Shown one piece after another: positions 1 to 9,224 of a stretch of DNA of 64,000 nucleotides. Source of the DNA: Sphingomonas sp. Leaf20 (lineage in GTDB: Bacteria > Pseudomonadota > Alphaproteobacteria > Sphingomonadales > Sphingomonadaceae); the NCBI RefSeq assembly GCF_001421535.1, contig NZ_LMKN01000001.1:620001-684000 (forward strand), in the 5' to 3' direction. A program made the translations under genes and the position numbers. Below the pieces are notes generated by a model that worked only from the letters and a program-made list of their open reading frames with translations, made no database searches and was not told where the DNA came from. Each line of letters starts with the position of its first letter. Position 1 is the stretch's first letter.

Positions 1-1
1 C

Positions 2-298
2 GAAGGCTCGGGTCTGCGGGGGTTGGCACTGCCTGCGTCACGCACCATATTGGCGTTGGCGCTGGGGCGGGAAAATGTGGTACACATTGGCCTGACCGAC
101 CGCGCTGCAGCAAAGCGGGTGAGCGAAGCGCTCGACCGCTGGCTGCATTTTATCGGCCCCGAACCTTCTCCCGTGTCTTGCGAAACGGCCTCGCAGGGCG
201 CATCGGCGTCCCAACAAAACGGGACGTCACCCATAACAGGGGCGTCCGGATCGACCGGACACAGCCCGGCCGTGGACATGACTGAGGAATTTGAGTGA
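2..298 (+). CDS. YlxR/L7Ae-like RNA-binding protein, C-terminal part (5' truncated by window)
   Basis: The frame is open from base 2 and stops at 296-298, so only the C-terminal 98 residues are visible. The segment around GRENVVHIGLTD, followed by RWLHFIG, looks like the L7Ae-like end of the DUF448/YlxR proteins that sit between nusA and infB in alphaproteobacteria; this is recall of the family, not a search. The last 40 residues are low-complexity Ser/Gly/Thr and probably disordered. The stop overlaps the infB GTG start by four bases (GTGA), indicating translational coupling in a nusA-ylxR-infB type operon. Confidence 0.75.
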   Translation, partial: EGSGLRGLALPASRTILALALGRENVVHIGLTDRAAAKRVSEALDRWLHFIGPEPSPVSCETASQGASASQQNGTSPITGASGSTGHSPAVDMTEEFE

Positions 299-3138
299 GC
301 GACACGGACAACGAGAAGCCGAAACTTGGCATGCGCGCACCTTTGGGTGTGAAGCGCACGGTCGAGACCGGCCAGGTGAAGCAGAGCTTCAGCCACGGCC
401 GATCGAATACGGTGATCGTGGAAACCAAGCGTGCGCGCGTGCTGCGCCGTCCGGGCGAGCCCGACGGTCCGGTCGCGGATGCACCGGTTGCGGCGCCCGC
501 ACCCGTTGCGGCGCCCGCACCGGCCCCGCAGGCGCGTGCCCCACAGCCCGCCCCAGCCCCCGTGCGCCCGCCCGCGCAGAGCAACCTGTCGCCGCAGGAG
601 CGTCAGGCAAAGCTGCTGCGCGAGGCGGAAGAGCAGCGCATGAACACGCTGGAAGAAGGACGTCGTCGCCAGGAGGCCGAGCGTCTCAAGGCGGCCGAGG
701 ACGAGCGCAACCGCGCCGCCGACCGTGCCCGTGCCGAGGCGGAGGCCAAGGCCGCGCCTGCGCCGAAGCCGGTCGAGGCGCCTGCGCCCGCGCCCGTGGT
801 CGAAGCGGCTCCCGCTCCGGTCGCGGCACCGACGCCTGCGCCCGTCGCTGCGCCAGCCCCGGCTCCGGCCGCGACACCTGCGCCCGCGCCTGTCGTCGCT
901 GCACCGAAGCCCGCACCCGTGGTGGCGGCACCTGCGCCGGCTCCCAAGCCTGCGCCGGCCCCCGTTGCTCCGCCGGCACCGCCGCCGATTCTCGAACTGT
1001 CGCGCGATCCGTCGATGCCGGCACCACGCCGTTTCTCGCCGGTGGCGCGTCCTGAACGCCCTCCCCCGCCGCCAAAGCCCGTTGCAGCGCCTGCCGCAGC
1101 AGCAGCGCCGACCACGGCGGCCAACGCCGGTACGACCGCAGCGCGCCCTGGCGCGACCGGTGCAAACGCACCTGCGGGTGGCGTACGCCGCGATGCCGTC
1201 CCGGCACGGCCGCAGCAGCGTGACCGCAAGGGCGACGATCGTCGCACTTCGGGCAAGCTCACCGTCAACCGCGCACTCGGCGATGGCGATGGCGCCCGCG
1301 CCCGTTCGCTCGCCGCGCTCAAGCGTGCGCGTGAGAAGGAGCGTCGTGGCACCGGTGGTCCGCGCGAGCCGCAGGCCAAGCAGGTCCGCGACGTGGTCGT
1401 CCCCGAGGCGATCACCGTGCAGGAACTGGCCATCCGTATGGCCGAGAAGGGTGCCGACCTCGTCAAGGCGCTGTTCAAGATGGGCATGCCCGTCACGATG
1501 ACGCAGACGATCGACCAGGATACGGCCGAATTGCTCGTCACCGAATTCGGTCACAACCTGACGCGCGTCAGCGATGTCGACCAGGATCTGGCGAACGACA
1601 CGATCGACGATGCCGACGAGACTCTGCGTCCGCGTGCCCCGGTCGTCACGATCATGGGTCACGTCGATCACGGCAAGACGTCGCTGCTCGATGCCCTGCG
1701 CGGCACCGATGTGGTGCGCGGCGAAGCGGGTGGCATCACCCAGCATATCGGCGCGTATCAGGTCACGCTGAAGGACAAGTCGAAGATCACCTTCCTCGAC
1801 ACGCCGGGCCATGAGGCGTTCACGCAGATGCGTGCTCGCGGCGCGGACGTCACCGACATCGTCATCCTGGTGGTGGCGGCGGACGACGGCCTCATGCCGC
1901 AGACGGTGGAGGCGATCGCCCACACCAAGGCCGCGGGCGTGCCGATGATCGTCGCGATCAACAAGATCGACAAGGAAGGCGCCAATGCCCAGAAGGTGCG
2001 CGAGCGCCTGCTGAGCGAGGAGATCGTGGTCGAGGACATGGGCGGCGACGTCCAGGACGTCGAAGTCTCCGCGACCAAGAAGATCGGTCTCGACACGTTG
2101 ATCGAGAAGATCCAGCTCCAGGCCGAACTGCTCGAACTGCGCGCCAACCCGGATCGCGCGGCCGAGGGTACAGTGATCGAGGCCAAGCTCGACAAGGGTC
2201 GTGGCCCGGTCGCGACGATCCTCGTCAATCGTGGTACGCTCAAGGTCGGCGACATCTTCGTGGTCGGCGGCGAGAGCGGCAAGGTCCGTGCGCTGGTCGA
2301 CGACAAGGGCAAGCAGATCAAGGAAGCGGGTCCGGCGATGCCGGTCGAGGTCCTCGGTCTGTCGGGCGTGCCGTCGGCGGGCGATCCGTTCCAGGTGGTC
2401 GAGAACGAGGCACGGGCCCGCGAAGTCGCGGAATATCGTCGCAGCGTGAAGACCGACAAGCGGACGGCATCGGTTCCGGCCAGCCTCGAGAGCATGTTCT
2501 CGGCGCTGAAGGAAAAGCAGGCGATCGAATATCCGCTGGTCGTGAAGGCCGATACGCAGGGTACCGTCGAGGCGATCGTCGGGGCGATCAACAAGATCTC
2601 CACCGACCTGATCAAGGCGCGCGTGCTGAGCTCGGGCGTCGGTGGTATCACCGAGTCGGACGTCACGTTGGCGGCGGCATCGGGTGCACCGATTATCGGC
2701 TTCAACGTTCGTCCGAATGCCAAGGCCCGCGAGATCGCGGAGCGCCAGAAGGTCGCGTTCAAATATTATGACGTGATCTACGACCTGATTGACGAGATCC
2801 GGGCGGGCATGGCAGGCGAGCTTGGACCGGAAGCGTTCGAGACGGTCGTCGGCCGTGCGGAAATCCGCGAGGTCTTCTCGGCGGGCAAGCATGGCAAGGC
2901 GGCGGGTCTGCTCGTCACCGAGGGCAATATCCGCAAGGCGCTCAAGGCGCGCATCACGCGCAACGACGTCATCATCTACCAGGGCGAGATCGCATCGCTG
3001 CGTCGCTTCAAGGATGATGTCGCCGAAGTCCGTGCCGGTCTCGAATGTGGCGTGACGTTCACGTCCAACTTCGTCGACATCAAGGCAGGCGACTATCTCG
3101 AGACGTTCGAAGTCGAGATGCGCGACCGCACACTGTAA
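295..3138 (+). CDS. infB: Translation initiation factor IF-2
   Basis: IF-2 is the cytoplasmic GTPase that places initiator fMet-tRNA on the 30S subunit and promotes 50S joining. The 947-residue product has a short N-terminal region, then a very long Ala/Pro/Lys-Glu linker (about residues 55-340), an IF2N-like segment (about 375-430), and the G domain: G1 GHVDHGKT at 455-462, G3 DTPGH from 502 and G4 NKID from 556. Domains II-IV follow to the C-terminus. The start is GTG, overlapping the upstream stop by four bases. The Ala-Pro-rich linker is much longer than in many bacteria and is probably disordered. rbfA follows after a palindromic repeat. Confidence 0.98.
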   Translation: MSDTDNEKPKLGMRAPLGVKRTVETGQVKQSFSHGRSNTVIVETKRARVLRRPGEPDGPVADAPVAAPAPVAAPAPAPQARAPQPAPAPVRPPAQSNLSPQERQAKLLREAEEQRMNTLEEGRRRQEAERLKAAEDERNRAADRARAEAEAKAAPAPKPVEAPAPAPVVEAAPAPVAAPTPAPVAAPAPAPAATPAPAPVVAAPKPAPVVAAPAPAPKPAPAPVAPPAPPPILELSRDPSMPAPRRFSPVARPERPPPPPKPVAAPAAAAAPTTAANAGTTAARPGATGANAPAGGVRRDAVPARPQQRDRKGDDRRTSGKLTVNRALGDGDGARARSLAALKRAREKERRGTGGPREPQAKQVRDVVVPEAITVQELAIRMAEKGADLVKALFKMGMPVTMTQTIDQDTAELLVTEFGHNLTRVSDVDQDLANDTIDDADETLRPRAPVVTIMGHVDHGKTSLLDALRGTDVVRGEAGGITQHIGAYQVTLKDKSKITFLDTPGHEAFTQMRARGADVTDIVILVVAADDGLMPQTVEAIAHTKAAGVPMIVAINKIDKEGANAQKVRERLLSEEIVVEDMGGDVQDVEVSATKKIGLDTLIEKIQLQAELLELRANPDRAAEGTVIEAKLDKGRGPVATILVNRGTLKVGDIFVVGGESGKVRALVDDKGKQIKEAGPAMPVEVLGLSGVPSAGDPFQVVENEARAREVAEYRRSVKTDKRTASVPASLESMFSALKEKQAIEYPLVVKADTQGTVEAIVGAINKISTDLIKARVLSSGVGGITESDVTLAAASGAPIIGFNVRPNAKAREIAERQKVAFKYYDVIYDLIDEIRAGMAGELGPEAFETVVGRAEIREVFSAGKHGKAAGLLVTEGNIRKALKARITRNDVIIYQGEIASLRRFKDDVAEVRAGLECGVTFTSNFVDIKAGDYLETFEVEMRDRTL

Positions 3139-3148
3139 TGACGTAAAG

Positions 3149-3283
3149 CCCTCTCCCCGGGCCCCGCGAAACTGATGGTTTCATGGGTACCCGTCGTGGG
3201 GAGGGGGCCGGGTCAGGGGCAATACCGATCGCTCGCGGTCGGGATTGCCCCTCACCCCCACCCTCTCCCCGGAGGGGCGAGAG
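3149..3283. repeat. Family B compound palindrome between infB and rbfA
   Basis: The infB-rbfA gap is almost entirely repeat. A segment near 3198-3222 (GGGGAGGGGGCCGGGTC then AGGGGC) is complementary to 3245-3270 (GCCCCTCACCCCCACC then CTCTCCCC), with a GC-rich inner hairpin. Outer CCCTCTCCCCGG (from 3149) and CCCTCTCCCCGG (near 3260) blocks repeat the motif. The same sequence logic is found inside ileS at 25852-25951. The rbfA ribosome-binding region begins at its right end. Confidence 0.8.
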
Positions 3284-3293
3284 AGCTGAAAAA

Positions 3294-3689
3294 ATGAAGA
3301 CCGATACCCCCGAGACCAAGTCCGTCCGCACGCTGCGTGTTGGCGAGCAGGCGCGTCACGCGCTCAGCGACATTCTCGCGCGCGGCGACGTGCACGATGC
3401 GGTGCTCGAAAAGCATCTTGTCACGATCACCGAGGTCCGCATGTCCCCCGACCTCCGCCACGCGACCGTCTTCGTGAAGCCGTTGCTCGGCAAGGACGAG
3501 GAAAAGGTGCTCAAGGCGCTGCGGACCAACACCGCCTATCTTCAGCGCGAGGTCGCGGCGCGCGTGCAGATGCGCTACGCCGCCAAGCTGAAATTCCTCC
3601 CCGACGAGAGCTTCGACGAGGGCACGCATATCGACGCGCTGTTGCGCGCCCCGCATGTCGCGCGGGACCTTGGCGCCGACGAAGGCTAG
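3294..3689 (+). CDS. rbfA: 30S ribosome-binding factor A
   Basis: RbfA binds the 30S precursor and assists 16S rRNA 5'-end maturation, important at low temperature. The 131-residue product has the family's KH-like layout: [17 protein letters not shown] near the start, then [19 protein letters not shown], and [10 protein letters not shown] near the C-terminus. The chosen ATG at 3294 follows a purine-rich GAGAGAGC stretch. An in-frame ATG at 3183 exists but would translate the palindromic repeat, so it is rejected. The infB-rbfA-truB-rpsO-pnp order is classical; here a membrane protein gene and tdk are inserted after rbfA. Confidence 0.96.
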   Translation: MKTDTPETKSVRTLRVGEQARHALSDILARGDVHDAVLEKHLVTITEVRMSPDLRHATVFVKPLLGKDEEKVLKALRTNTAYLQREVAARVQMRYAAKLKFLPDESFDEGTHIDALLRAPHVARDLGADEG

Positions 3690-4180
3690 ACGAGGATTCC
3701 GCGCTGACTGCGCTGGCCGATTGCCACGCAACTCGCCCAGAGGATGATCGCGCAGGGAATGCCGGTTGCGGCATGTCGGTCCGCCGCCGGCAGCAGCAGC
3801 GCGATCGTGCCTGTCGCGATCATCGCCGACCCGGTCGCATAATAGACGGGCGTCGGTATGCCGCGCGCGATCGGCAGGAAGTGCAATCCGACGACGATCG
3901 CAAGGATCGGCACCGCCGCATCGGGGATGCCGAGCACCGGGGCCAGCGCGAAGGTCGCGAATATCGCGATCCCCTCGACCATCGTCCAGATGCCGATCAG
4001 CCGTCCGATACGCTTGGCGTCCGCCGCTGCCCGTACCGGCGCGGCGATGCGGCTTGCCCAGGTTATCAGCATCACCGAGATCACGATCGGGACAGCCATG
4101 CCCGGCCACCCGAACCCGGCAAGGCCGATAACGCCCCAGATCGCCCCGAAGATAGTAAGCACCCAGATGGCAGCGCGCAT
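3686..4180 (-). CDS. Small integral membrane protein of unknown function
   Basis: A 164-residue protein consisting almost wholly of hydrophobic segments, about five or six membrane spans (residues about 4-22, 26-45, 65-85, 90-108, 115-132 and 140-152). The family is not recognised with confidence. Its 3' end overlaps the rbfA 3' end by four bases, tail to tail, and it diverges from tdk. Such genes sometimes belong to DUF7010-like membrane proteins, but no signature residues are clear enough to claim this. Confidence 0.75.
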   Translation of the reverse strand: MRAAIWVLTIFGAIWGVIGLAGFGWPGMAVPIVISVMLITWASRIAAPVRAAADAKRIGRLIGIWTMVEGIAIFATFALAPVLGIPDAAVPILAIVVGLHFLPIARGIPTPVYYATGSAMIATGTIALLLPAADRHAATGIPCAIILWASCVAIGQRSQRGILV

Positions 4181-4279
4181 GACGATCCCCCGATATCATC
4201 GGCGATGGTATCCGCGCCGCGCGCAATGTCCACACGCACACAGTGGACGCATCGCATGACGCACGCCTAAAGCCATGCA

Positions 4280-4855
4280 ATGGCGAAACTCTATTTTTAC
4301 TACGCGTCGATGAATGCGGGAAAGTCGACGAACCTGTTGCAGGCAGACTTCAACTATCGCGAACGCGGGATGCGGACGATGTTGTTCACCGCGGCGATCG
4401 ACGACCGGTTCGCAGCGGGGACGATCACCTCGCGGATCGGGCTGGAGGCGCCAGCGATCGCGTTCGACGCGACGACTGATATCGGGGCGTGCATCGCCCG
4501 GCAGCACGGCGAGGATGCGATATCCTGCGTGCTCGTGGACGAGGCGCAGTTCCTCACCCCCGCGCAGGTCGACCAGCTCGCACAGATCTGCGACGTCGTC
4601 GGCATCCCGGTGCTCGCCTACGGCTTGCGGACCGATTTCCAGGGGGCACTCTTCCCCGGATCGGCGCGTCTGCTGGCGCTGGCGGACTCGCTGGTCGAGA
4701 TCAAGTCGGTCTGCATGTGCGGGCGCAAGGCGACGATGAACCTGCGCGTCGATGCGAACGGCCGCGCAATCGCCGAGGGGCAGCAGACCGAGATCGGCGG
4801 CAACGACCGCTATGTCGCGCTCTGCCGCCGGCATTTTACCGAGGCGCTTAGGTAG
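4280..4855 (+). CDS. tdk: Thymidine kinase (type II)
   Basis: Phosphorylates thymidine to dTMP in pyrimidine salvage. The 191-residue length is typical of the type II family. The P-loop ASMNAGKST is at residues 9-17, the catalytic acid is within VDEAQFL (Asp87-Glu88), and a zinc-binding CxC (Cys145, Cys147) is followed by a later Cys/His pair near ALCRRHF. The window also carries thyA and folA at 21-23 kb, so both salvage and de novo routes to dTMP are encoded nearby. It is flanked by a family A palindrome on the 3' side. Confidence 0.96.
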   Translation: MAKLYFYYASMNAGKSTNLLQADFNYRERGMRTMLFTAAIDDRFAAGTITSRIGLEAPAIAFDATTDIGACIARQHGEDAISCVLVDEAQFLTPAQVDQLAQICDVVGIPVLAYGLRTDFQGALFPGSARLLALADSLVEIKSVCMCGRKATMNLRVDANGRAIAEGQQTEIGGNDRYVALCRRHFTEALR

Positions 4856-4880
4856 CCCCCGCCCTTCCGCTTCCACTACC

Positions 4881-4964
4881 CCGTCATCCTGACGAAAGTC
4901 AGGATCCAGGGTACCGAACACGGTCGCACGTGGCTCTGGATCCTGACGTTCGTCAGGATGACGG
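4881..4964. repeat. Family A palindromic repeat, 84 bp, between tdk and truB
   Basis: The left arm starts CCGTCATCCTGACGAAAGTC and the right arm ends with GTTCGTCAGGATGACGG. Each arm is itself a small hairpin (TCCTGAC/GTCAGGA), and the arms are also complementary to each other (CCGTCATCCTGAC with GTCAGGATGACGG; CAGGATCCAG with CTGGATCCTG). Its 84-bp length equals that of the copies inside truB and ileS. Confidence 0.9.
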
Positions 4965-5013
4965 AGTGTGTGGGGCTCGCGATCTTGCCCCCCAGAATTC
5001 AAGGACCCCGAAC

Positions 5014-6012
5014 ATGCATGGCTGGATCATTCTCGACAAGCCACTGGGGCTGGGCTCGACGCAGGGCGTGTCCGCGGTGAAGCGCGCGTTGCGCAACGGC
5101 GGCTATGGCAAGTTCAAGGTCGGGCATGGCGGCACGCTCGATCCGCTCGCGACGGGCGTGCTGCCGATCGCGGTCGGCGAGGCGACCAAGCTGGCCGGGC
5201 GGATGCTCGACAGCGACAAGATCTACGACTTTACGGTAATGTTCGGGGTCCAGACCGACACGCTCGACGCCGAGGGGGTGAGCATCGCGACCTCCGACGT
5301 GCGCCCGACGATGGACGCGGTCGAGGCGGTCCTCGCGCAGTTCACCGGCCCGATCGCACAGGTGCCGCCGGCCTATTCCGCGCTGAAGGTCGACGGCGAA
5401 CGCGCCTATGACCTCGCGCGCGCGGGGCAGGACGTGGTGCTGGCGAGCAGGAACGTGACGATCCACGCCCTCGCCGCCCACCCCATCCGTCATTCCAGCG
5501 AAAGCTGGAATCTCTCCGGGGAACAGGCGCCCGCACCACAGGAAGATCCCAGCTTTCGCTGGGATGACGGGGGTGAGGAGGGATCGACAACGCGGTCGGA
5601 GGCCCCGTTAGAGGAGGTCACGCTCACCGCGCACGTCTCCAAGGGCACCTATATCCGCAGCCTCGCGCGCGACATCGCGGTGGCGCTCGGCACGGTCGGC
5701 CACGTCACCATGCTGCGCCGCATCAAGGCGGGTCCGTTCGACCTCTCTGCCGCGATATCGCTGGACAAACTGGACGAACTCGCTAAGGCCTCCGCGCTTG
5801 AAGATGTACTTCTGCCCTTGAGGGTGGCGCTGGACGACATCCCGGCTCTCTCCCTCACCCCCGACCAGGCAGGGGCGCTCCGACAGGGGCGTATCTTGGC
5901 CGGGATCGCCGCAGACGATGGCCAATACTTTGCCGAGCTGGACGCCGTCCCGGTCGCGCTGGTCGAGGTCGAGGACGGAGACGTCCGGGTCGTTCGCGGT
6001 TTCAATCTGTGA
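5014..6012 (+). CDS. truB: tRNA pseudouridine(55) synthase TruB, with repeat-encoded insertion
   Basis: Converts U55 to pseudouridine in the T-loop of elongator tRNAs. The 332-residue product begins MHGWIILDKP, the usual TruB N-terminus; an upstream in-frame ATG at 4930 would translate a repeat and is rejected. The catalytic Asp43 lies in GGTLDPLATG. KGTYIRSLARDIA and the C-terminal PUA-like region are present. Residues 158-185 are encoded by an 84-bp family A palindrome (5487-5570) in a region between the catalytic core strands; the frame continues cleanly into EEVTLTAHVSKGTY. The insertion, with its flanks, probably adds about 30-40 residues to the normal length. rpsO follows 17 bases downstream. 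Confidence 0.96.
   Translation: MHGWIILDKPLGLGSTQGVSAVKRALRNGGYGKFKVGHGGTLDPLATGVLPIAVGEATKLAGRMLDSDKIYDFTVMFGVQTDTLDAEGVSIATSDVRPTMDAVEAVLAQFTGPIAQVPPAYSALKVDGERAYDLARAGQDVVLASRNVTIHALAAHPIRHSSESWNLSGEQAPAPQEDPSFRWDDGGEEGSTTRSEAPLEEVTLTAHVSKGTYIRSLARDIAVALGTVGHVTMLRRIKAGPFDLSAAISLDKLDELAKASALEDVLLPLRVALDDIPALSLTPDQAGALRQGRILAGIAADDGQYFAELDAVPVALVEVEDGDVRVVRGFNL
5487..5570. repeat. Family A palindromic repeat inside truB (84 bp, in frame)
   Basis: The left arm starts CCGTCATTCCAGCGAAAGCT and the right arm ends AGCTTTCGCTGGGATGACGG. It is read in the truB frame as RHSSESWNL at the left arm and PSFRWDDG at the right arm. Length 84 is divisible by three and no stop codon occurs in this frame. 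The copy inside ileS (25299-25382) has the same orientation, length and reading frame. Confidence 0.92.
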
Positions 6013-6029
6013 TGTCGTAGGACGAATTC

Positions 6030-6299
6030 ATGACGATTACCGCTGAACGCAAGACCGAGCTCGTCAAGGAGCATTCGCGCGCCGAGGGTGATACCGGTTC
6101 GCCGGAAGTCCAGGTCGCGATCCTGACCGAGCGCATCAAGAACCTGACCGAGCACTTCAAGGGCCACAAGAAGGACAACCACTCGCGTCGTGGTCTTCTC
6201 ATGATGGTCAACAAGCGCCGGACGCTGCTGGATTATCTCCGTCACAAGGACGGCCAGCGCTACCTGGATCTGATCGCGAAGCTCGGTCTTCGCAAGTAA
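6030..6299 (+). CDS. rpsO: 30S ribosomal protein S15
   Basis: S15 binds 16S rRNA helices 20-22 early in 30S assembly. The 89-residue product is exactly the usual length and shows the family features [28 protein letters not shown] and the C-terminal RRTLLDYLR with [12 protein letters not shown]. It starts 17 bases after truB and ends at a strong intrinsic terminator. The rpsO-pnp arrangement matches that in many proteobacteria, where part of pnp transcription reads through from rpsO. Confidence 0.98.
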   Translation: MTITAERKTELVKEHSRAEGDTGSPEVQVAILTERIKNLTEHFKGHKKDNHSRRGLLMMVNKRRTLLDYLRHKDGQRYLDLIAKLGLRK

Positions 6300-6303
6300 C
6301 ACG

Positions 6304-6332
6304 AACGGCTCCCTTCGGGGGGCCGTTTTCGT
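6304..6332 (+). terminator. Intrinsic terminator after rpsO
   Basis: AACGGCTCCC, a short TTCG-type loop and GGGGGCCGTT form a GC-rich stem followed by TTTTC. It lies five bases after the rpsO stop. Confidence 0.88.
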
Positions 6333-6343
6333 ATATAGGGTTG

Positions 6344-6394
6344 TTCTCCCGCGAAGGCGGGAGTCCAGACTGGGCCTCCGCCTTCGCGGAGGAA
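6344..6394. repeat. Family C palindromic repeat upstream of pnp
   Basis: TTCTCCCGCGAAGGCGGGAG and, after TCCAGACTGGGC, CTCCGCCTTCGCGGAGGAA form two local hairpins that are also complementary to each other. The core (GCGAAGGC/GCCTTCGC) is shared with the repeats at 22583-22741. Confidence 0.8.
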
Positions 6395-6430
6395 CAGGAA
6401 GTGCCAGAACACAATTCGGTGAACTGGCCA

Positions 6431-6507
6431 GAAGCGACAACTCGCTTCGAACCGCCGCGAGCCGGCTTAGCTCGCACATAGGCCCCGGTCGGCATCTGGC
6501 CGCCGGA
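6431..6507 (+). promoter_or_regulatory. Hairpin-rich pnp leader
   Basis: Two perfect stem-loops precede pnp: GAAGCGA-CAAC-TCGCTTC at 6431-6448 and GCGAGC-CGGCTTA-GCTCGC at 6457-6475. A weaker third, CCGG/CCGG, lies around 6486-6507. In Escherichia coli the pnp leader hairpin is cut by RNase III and then mediates PNPase autoregulation. The position here suggests a similar role, but that is inference. Confidence 0.5.
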
Positions 6508-6521
6508 GTGAAGGAAACGAA

Positions 6522-8945
6522 ATGTTCGATACCAAGACCGTAAGCGCCCAGTGGGGCGGCAAGACGCTGACGCTCGAGACCGGCCGCGTGGCCCGTCAGG
6601 CCAACGGCGCCGTGCTCGCCACCCTCGGCGAGACCGTCGTTCTGTGCGCCGTGACGGCTGCACGGACCGTCAAGGAAGGGCAGGATTTCTTCCCGCTCAC
6701 CGTCCATTACCAGGAAAAGTTCTCCGCAAGCGGCCGCATCCCCGGTGGCTTTTTCAAGCGTGAGCGCGGCGCGACCGAGAAGGAGACGCTGACCAGCCGT
6801 CTCATCGATCGCCCGATCCGTCCCCTCTTCCCAGAGGGTTTCTACAACGAGATCAACGTGATCTGCCAGGTTCTGTCGTATGACGGCGAGAACGAGCCCG
6901 ACATCCTCGCGATGGTCGCGGCATCGGCAGCGCTGACGATCTCGGGCGTGCCGTTCATGGGCCCGATCGGCGCAGCACGCGTCGGCTATGTCGATGGCGC
7001 CTACATCCTCAACCCGACGCTCGACGAAGCCAAGGCGGGTGATCTCGACCTCGTCGTCGCCGCCACCGGCCAGGCCGTGATGATGGTCGAATCGGAAGCC
7101 AAGGAGCTTTCGGAAGAGATCATGCTCGGCGCGGTGCAGTTCGCGCACAAGGCATGCCGCGAAGCCGCCAACCTGATCATCGATCTGGCCGAGCAGGCTG
7201 CCAAGGATCCTTGGGAAATGGCCGAGCAGGCCGACCTGTCGACCGCCAAGGACAAGCTGAAGAAGCTGATCGGCAAGGACATTGCGGCCGCCTACAAGGT
7301 GACCGACAAGTCGAAGCGGTCTGACCTGCTGAACGCCGCACGCGCCAAGGGCAAGACCGCCTTTGCCGATGCGACCCCGCAGGACCAGATGGCTGCCGGC
7401 AAGCTGATGAAGAAGCTGGAGGCGGAGATCGTCCGCGGCGCCATCCTCAAGGACGGCACCCGCATCGACGGCCGCACCACCACGCAGATCCGTCCGATCG
7501 AAGCGATGGTGCACTTCCTGCCCCGTACGCACGGCTCGGCGCTGTTCACGCGCGGCGAGACGCAGTCGATCTGCACCACCACGCTCGGCACGCGCGACGC
7601 AGAGCAGATGATCGACGGCCTCAACGGTCTGTCGTACGAAAACTTCATGCTGCATTACAACTTCCCGCCCTACTCGGTCGGTGAAGTCGGTCGCTTCGGT
7701 GCGCCGGGTCGTCGCGAAGTCGGCCACGGCAAGCTTGCCTGGCGCGCGCTGCACCCGGTGCTGCCATCGAAGGAAGAGTTCCCGTACACGATCCGCGTTC
7801 TGTCGGACATCACGGAGAGCAACGGCTCGTCGTCGATGGCGACGGTCTGCGGCGGTTCGCTGTCGATGATGGATGCGGGCGTTCCGCTCAAGCGTCCCGT
7901 CTCGGGCATCGCGATGGGCCTGATCCTCGAGGGCAAGAACTTCGCGGTTCTGTCGGACATCCTGGGCGACGAGGATCACCTCGGCGACATGGACTTCAAG
8001 GTCGCTGGCACGTCCGAGGGCATCACGACGATGCAGATGGACATCAAGATCGCCGGCATCACCGAAGAGATCATGGGCAAGGCGCTGGCACAGGCCAAGG
8101 AAGGCCGTGCGCACATCCTGGGCGAAATGGCCAAGGCGCTCGACCACACGCGTGAGGAGCTGTCGGCACACGCACCGCGGATCGAGACCTTCACGATCGA
8201 GAAGTCGAAGATCCGTGAAGTCATCGGCACCGGCGGCAAGGTGATCCGCGAGATCGTCGCGCAGACCGGCGCCAAGGTCGACATCGACGACGAGGGCGTG
8301 ATCAAGGTGTCGTCGTCCGATCCCGCGCAGATCGACGCTGCGATCAAGTGGATCAAGGGCCTCGTCGAGGAAGCCGAAGTCGGCAAGGTCTATGACGGCA
8401 AGGTCGTCAACCTGGTGGACTTCGGGGCGTTCGTGAACTTCATGGGTGGCAAGGACGGTCTCGTCCACGTGTCCGAAATCAAGAACGAGCGCGTCGAGAA
8501 GGTCTCGGATGCGCTGAGCGAAGGCCAGGAAGTCAAGGTCAAGGTCCTAGAGATCGACCCGCGCGGCAAGGTTCGCCTGTCGATGCGCGTCGTCGACCAG
8601 ACGACCGGCGAAGAGCTGGAAGATACCCGCCCGGCGCGTGAGCCCCGTGAGGGTGGCGATCGTGGTCCGCGCGGTCCGCGTCGCGACGGCGATGGTGGCC
8701 GTGATGCCGGTAACGGCGGCGGTGGTCGTGGCCCGCGCGGCGAAGGCGGCGGCGGTGACCGTGGCTCGCGTGGTCCGCGTCGTGATGGCGACGGTGGTCG
8801 CGATGCCGGCGGCAACGGCGGTGGCCGTGGCCCGCGTCGTGACGGCGGTGGCCAGGGTGGGGAGCGCGCTCCCCGCGCCGAGCGTTCGGATGGCGATAAG
8901 GCCCCCGAGTTCGCGCCGGCGTTCCTGACGGGCGATCGCGATTAA
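6522..8945 (+). CDS. pnp: Polyribonucleotide nucleotidyltransferase (PNPase) with RG-rich tail
   Basis: Phosphorolytic 3'-5' exoribonuclease of mRNA decay. The 807-residue product is about 100 residues longer than the E. coli enzyme. It contains two RNase PH domains (about 10-215 and 310-545) separated by the helical domain, a KH domain around residues 569-620 ([10 protein letters not shown]) and an S1 domain around 621-695 ([20 protein letters not shown]). Residues about 706-795 form a repetitive Arg/Gly/Asp tail built from units such as [14 protein letters not shown], encoded by near-identical DNA repeats. Such RG-rich tails bind RNA and favour condensates in other proteins. GAAGGAAACGAA upstream supports the ATG. 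Confidence 0.98.
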   Translation: MFDTKTVSAQWGGKTLTLETGRVARQANGAVLATLGETVVLCAVTAARTVKEGQDFFPLTVHYQEKFSASGRIPGGFFKRERGATEKETLTSRLIDRPIRPLFPEGFYNEINVICQVLSYDGENEPDILAMVAASAALTISGVPFMGPIGAARVGYVDGAYILNPTLDEAKAGDLDLVVAATGQAVMMVESEAKELSEEIMLGAVQFAHKACREAANLIIDLAEQAAKDPWEMAEQADLSTAKDKLKKLIGKDIAAAYKVTDKSKRSDLLNAARAKGKTAFADATPQDQMAAGKLMKKLEAEIVRGAILKDGTRIDGRTTTQIRPIEAMVHFLPRTHGSALFTRGETQSICTTTLGTRDAEQMIDGLNGLSYENFMLHYNFPPYSVGEVGRFGAPGRREVGHGKLAWRALHPVLPSKEEFPYTIRVLSDITESNGSSSMATVCGGSLSMMDAGVPLKRPVSGIAMGLILEGKNFAVLSDILGDEDHLGDMDFKVAGTSEGITTMQMDIKIAGITEEIMGKALAQAKEGRAHILGEMAKALDHTREELSAHAPRIETFTIEKSKIREVIGTGGKVIREIVAQTGAKVDIDDEGVIKVSSSDPAQIDAAIKWIKGLVEEAEVGKVYDGKVVNLVDFGAFVNFMGGKDGLVHVSEIKNERVEKVSDALSEGQEVKVKVLEIDPRGKVRLSMRVVDQTTGEELEDTRPAREPREGGDRGPRGPRRDGDGGRDAGNGGGGRGPRGEGGGGDRGSRGPRRDGDGGRDAGGNGGGRGPRRDGGGQGGERAPRAERSDGDKAPEFAPAFLTGDRD

Positions 8946-8967
8946 GCCTTTCGCTTCGGCGAGACGA

Positions 8968-8999
8968 AGGGGGGATCCGGGCGACCGGGTCCCCTTTTT
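8968..8999 (+). terminator. Intrinsic terminator after pnp
   Basis: GGGGATCCGG, loop GCGA, CCGGGTCCCC and a TTTTT run follow the pnp stop by about 25 bases. Confidence 0.9.
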
Positions 9000-9224
9000 C
9001 GTGTCCGATTGCGATCAACGGACAGCGATCGACTGCTCCCGCGCCGCTACAGGTTAAGCAGTCTGTTGTCGTGGGAGCAGCTTTTGACCCGCCATTGTGC
9101 GGATTTGGAGCCCGAGACTGAGAGTCCCGCAGGATGACGGTCGAGCGTAACCCTACCCGGCGTCGGCGCACGTAGAGGCGGCTTCGCCGTGAACCCGGCG
9201 CCATGGCCGGTATCGTAAAGAAGG
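9000..9224. other. Gene-free stretch with a long inverted repeat, between pnp and ssrA
   Basis: No plausible protein is seen on either strand. CTGCTCCC near 9032 pairs with GGGAGCAG near 9073, and inside this ACAG pairs with CTGT, giving a long imperfect stem. The rest holds GC-rich short palindromes such as GGCGGCTTCGCCG. It may be 3' flank of the minus-strand tmRNA transcript or a separate structured RNA; the sequence alone does not decide. Confidence 0.4.

Noticed and set aside
5649..8468. A 939-residue open frame on the minus strand opposite truB, rpsO and pnp
   Set aside because: It spans three well-supported genes on the other strand, lacks recognisable domains and shows the composition expected from antisense high-GC codon bias.
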